From NCBI GenBank assembly GCA_023665825.1, contig JAMPDE010000001.1, positions 887,551 to 922,497 on the forward strand: a stretch of 34,947 nucleotides of DNA. The letters run 5' to 3'. The notes beneath the pieces were generated by a model. It did not search any database. It was not told where the DNA came from and was given only the letters and a program-made list of their open reading frames with translations. Source of the stretch: Alistipes senegalensis. GTDB lineage: Bacteria > Bacteroidota > Bacteroidia > Bacteroidales > Rikenellaceae. The translations under genes and the position numbers were made by a program. Of this stretch, positions 33,901 to 34,947 are shown one piece after another. Each line of letters starts with the position of its first letter. Positions within the stretch are counted from its first letter, which is position 1.

Positions 33901-34344
33901 TCAGTCGTCGATTTTGTACAGACGACCGTTCTTGTCGAACTCCAATTCGAGCCCGTTGCGCAATTTCACTTCGTAACCGTGACGGTCGCGGTCGATTTGC
34001 TTCACCGCTGCGTCGGGATAGTGCTGGTGCAAGTACGAACGAATCGCCTGCGGAAGCACCGACATCGGAAAATCGGCCCGTTTGGCATCGACTTCCTCCC
34101 ATTCGCCGTTTTTGGCGAATTCGACCTTGCGGCCGTCGGCGAAGACGACTTTGTACTCCTTGTCGAACAGGTTGCCGTCGACCGTGACGTGCGATACCTG
34201 CGCATTGCCGAAATGAGTCTGGATGAACTGGCGGGCAGGAGCCGGAAGCTCCGAAACGGTGATAGGACGTTCGTCGGAAGCGAAAGCCGACGTGCATACG
34301 GCCATCGACAACAGCCCGACGAGCAACAACATACGTTTTTTCAT
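33901..34344 (-). CDS. Exported PepSY-like (DUF2874) protein
   Basis: A 147-residue secreted protein. The signal peptide spans about 1-23 (MKKRMLLLVGLLSMAVCTSAFA) and is followed by two PepSY-like repeats of about 55 residues. The first (29-85) includes ITVSELPAPARQFIQTHF and FDKEYKVVFADGRKVEFAKNGEWEEVD; the second (90-147) has LPQAIRSYLHQHYP and YEVKLRNGLELEFDKNGRLYKID. This is the common Bacteroidota periplasmic PepSY-like (beta-lactamase-inhibitor-like fold) architecture; its role is unknown. The ATG at 34344 gives the signal peptide and lies 44 nt after a perfect -7 box. An in-frame ATG at 34581 lies in the gap and in the gap gene, so it is not used. Confidence 0.88.
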   Translation of the reverse strand: MKKRMLLLVGLLSMAVCTSAFASDERPITVSELPAPARQFIQTHFGNAQVSHVTVDGNLFDKEYKVVFADGRKVEFAKNGEWEEVDAKRADFPMSVLPQAIRSYLHQHYPDAAVKQIDRDRHGYEVKLRNGLELEFDKNGRLYKIDD

Positions 34345-34388
34345 AATGTTCTTATGATTTGGTTTGACGATTGTTTCCGTCGCTCCTG

Positions 34389-34396
34389 CAAAGATA
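34389..34396 (-). promoter_or_regulatory. Predicted -7 box of the PepSY-like gene (TATCTTTG)
   Basis: On the minus strand TATCTTTG is a full match to TAnnTTTG, giving a leader of roughly 38-42 nt to the ATG at 34344. The upstream AT-rich tract TAAAAGG is close by but no exact -33 TTTG is seen. Confidence 0.6.
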
Positions 34397-34445
34397 ATAC
34401 CTTTTATCCATATCGGGCACGAGGCGGCGGCACGAAAAACCAGCC

Positions 34446-34495
34446 CGGGAATCAAAATCCCGCGCCGGTCGATCGTAGGAATCGGCATGCGCCGA
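34446..34495 (-). terminator. Candidate terminator region after gap
   Basis: On the minus strand a 5-bp stem TCGGC-GCAT-GCCGA (34495-34482) begins 10 nt after the gap stop, and a second stem CGGGA-TTTTGAT-TCCCG spans 34462-34446. A TTTTT run follows 6 nt after the second stem. Neither stem alone is strong. Confidence 0.35.
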
Positions 34496-34505
34496 CACCC
34501 GAAGA

Positions 34506-34947
<442 letters not shown>

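Overview
The window looks like chromosome from a high-GC member of the Bacteroidota, most likely Alistipes or a close relative in the Bacteroidales. The evidence is several promoters with the Bacteroidota -7 motif TAnnTTTG, no obvious Shine-Dalgarno sequences, a SusC/SusD pair, a BACON domain, and lipoproteins with acidic residues after the lipid-bearing cysteine. The genus is an inference. I see no tRNA, rRNA, CRISPR array, insertion sequence or phage gene.

Layout. 1-5502 holds recQ (truncated by the window edge) divergent from rarA, a small outer-membrane barrel, a metallophosphoesterase, and a LytS/LytTR two-component pair on the minus strand. 5745-23677 is one co-directional run of ten genes, the core of the window: a maltodextrin utilisation locus. 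23691-29048 holds a radical SAM gene divergent from an HxlR regulator, then a ClpC-like unfoldase and a MATE exporter. 29132-34947 is all minus strand: pgi, gpsA, a short ComEC, ferritin, a PepSY-like protein and the 3' part of gap.

How the maltodextrin locus should work. SusC, SusD and SusE bind starch at the surface and carry oligosaccharides across the outer membrane. A SusG-type amylase with an extra N-terminal BACON domain cuts starch outside. Two further GH13 lipoproteins and a SusA-type neopullulanase shorten the products. An MFS permease imports maltose, GH65 maltose phosphorylase splits it into glucose and beta-glucose 1-phosphate, and beta-phosphoglucomutase makes glucose 6-phosphate. 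Within this window the classical Bacteroides SusB (GH97) and SusR are absent. Their places are taken by phosphorolysis and, perhaps, by the adjacent two-component system.

The non-coding signals most worth checking are a perfect palindrome just upstream of the locus's first gene, tandem hairpins between susE and susG, a hairpin between the phosphorylase gene and susC, and two genes (recQ, MATE) whose -7 box lies exactly 6 nt before the ATG. I did not find a wholly unknown system. The most novel parts are the BACON-SusG fusion and the regulatory arrangement of the locus.
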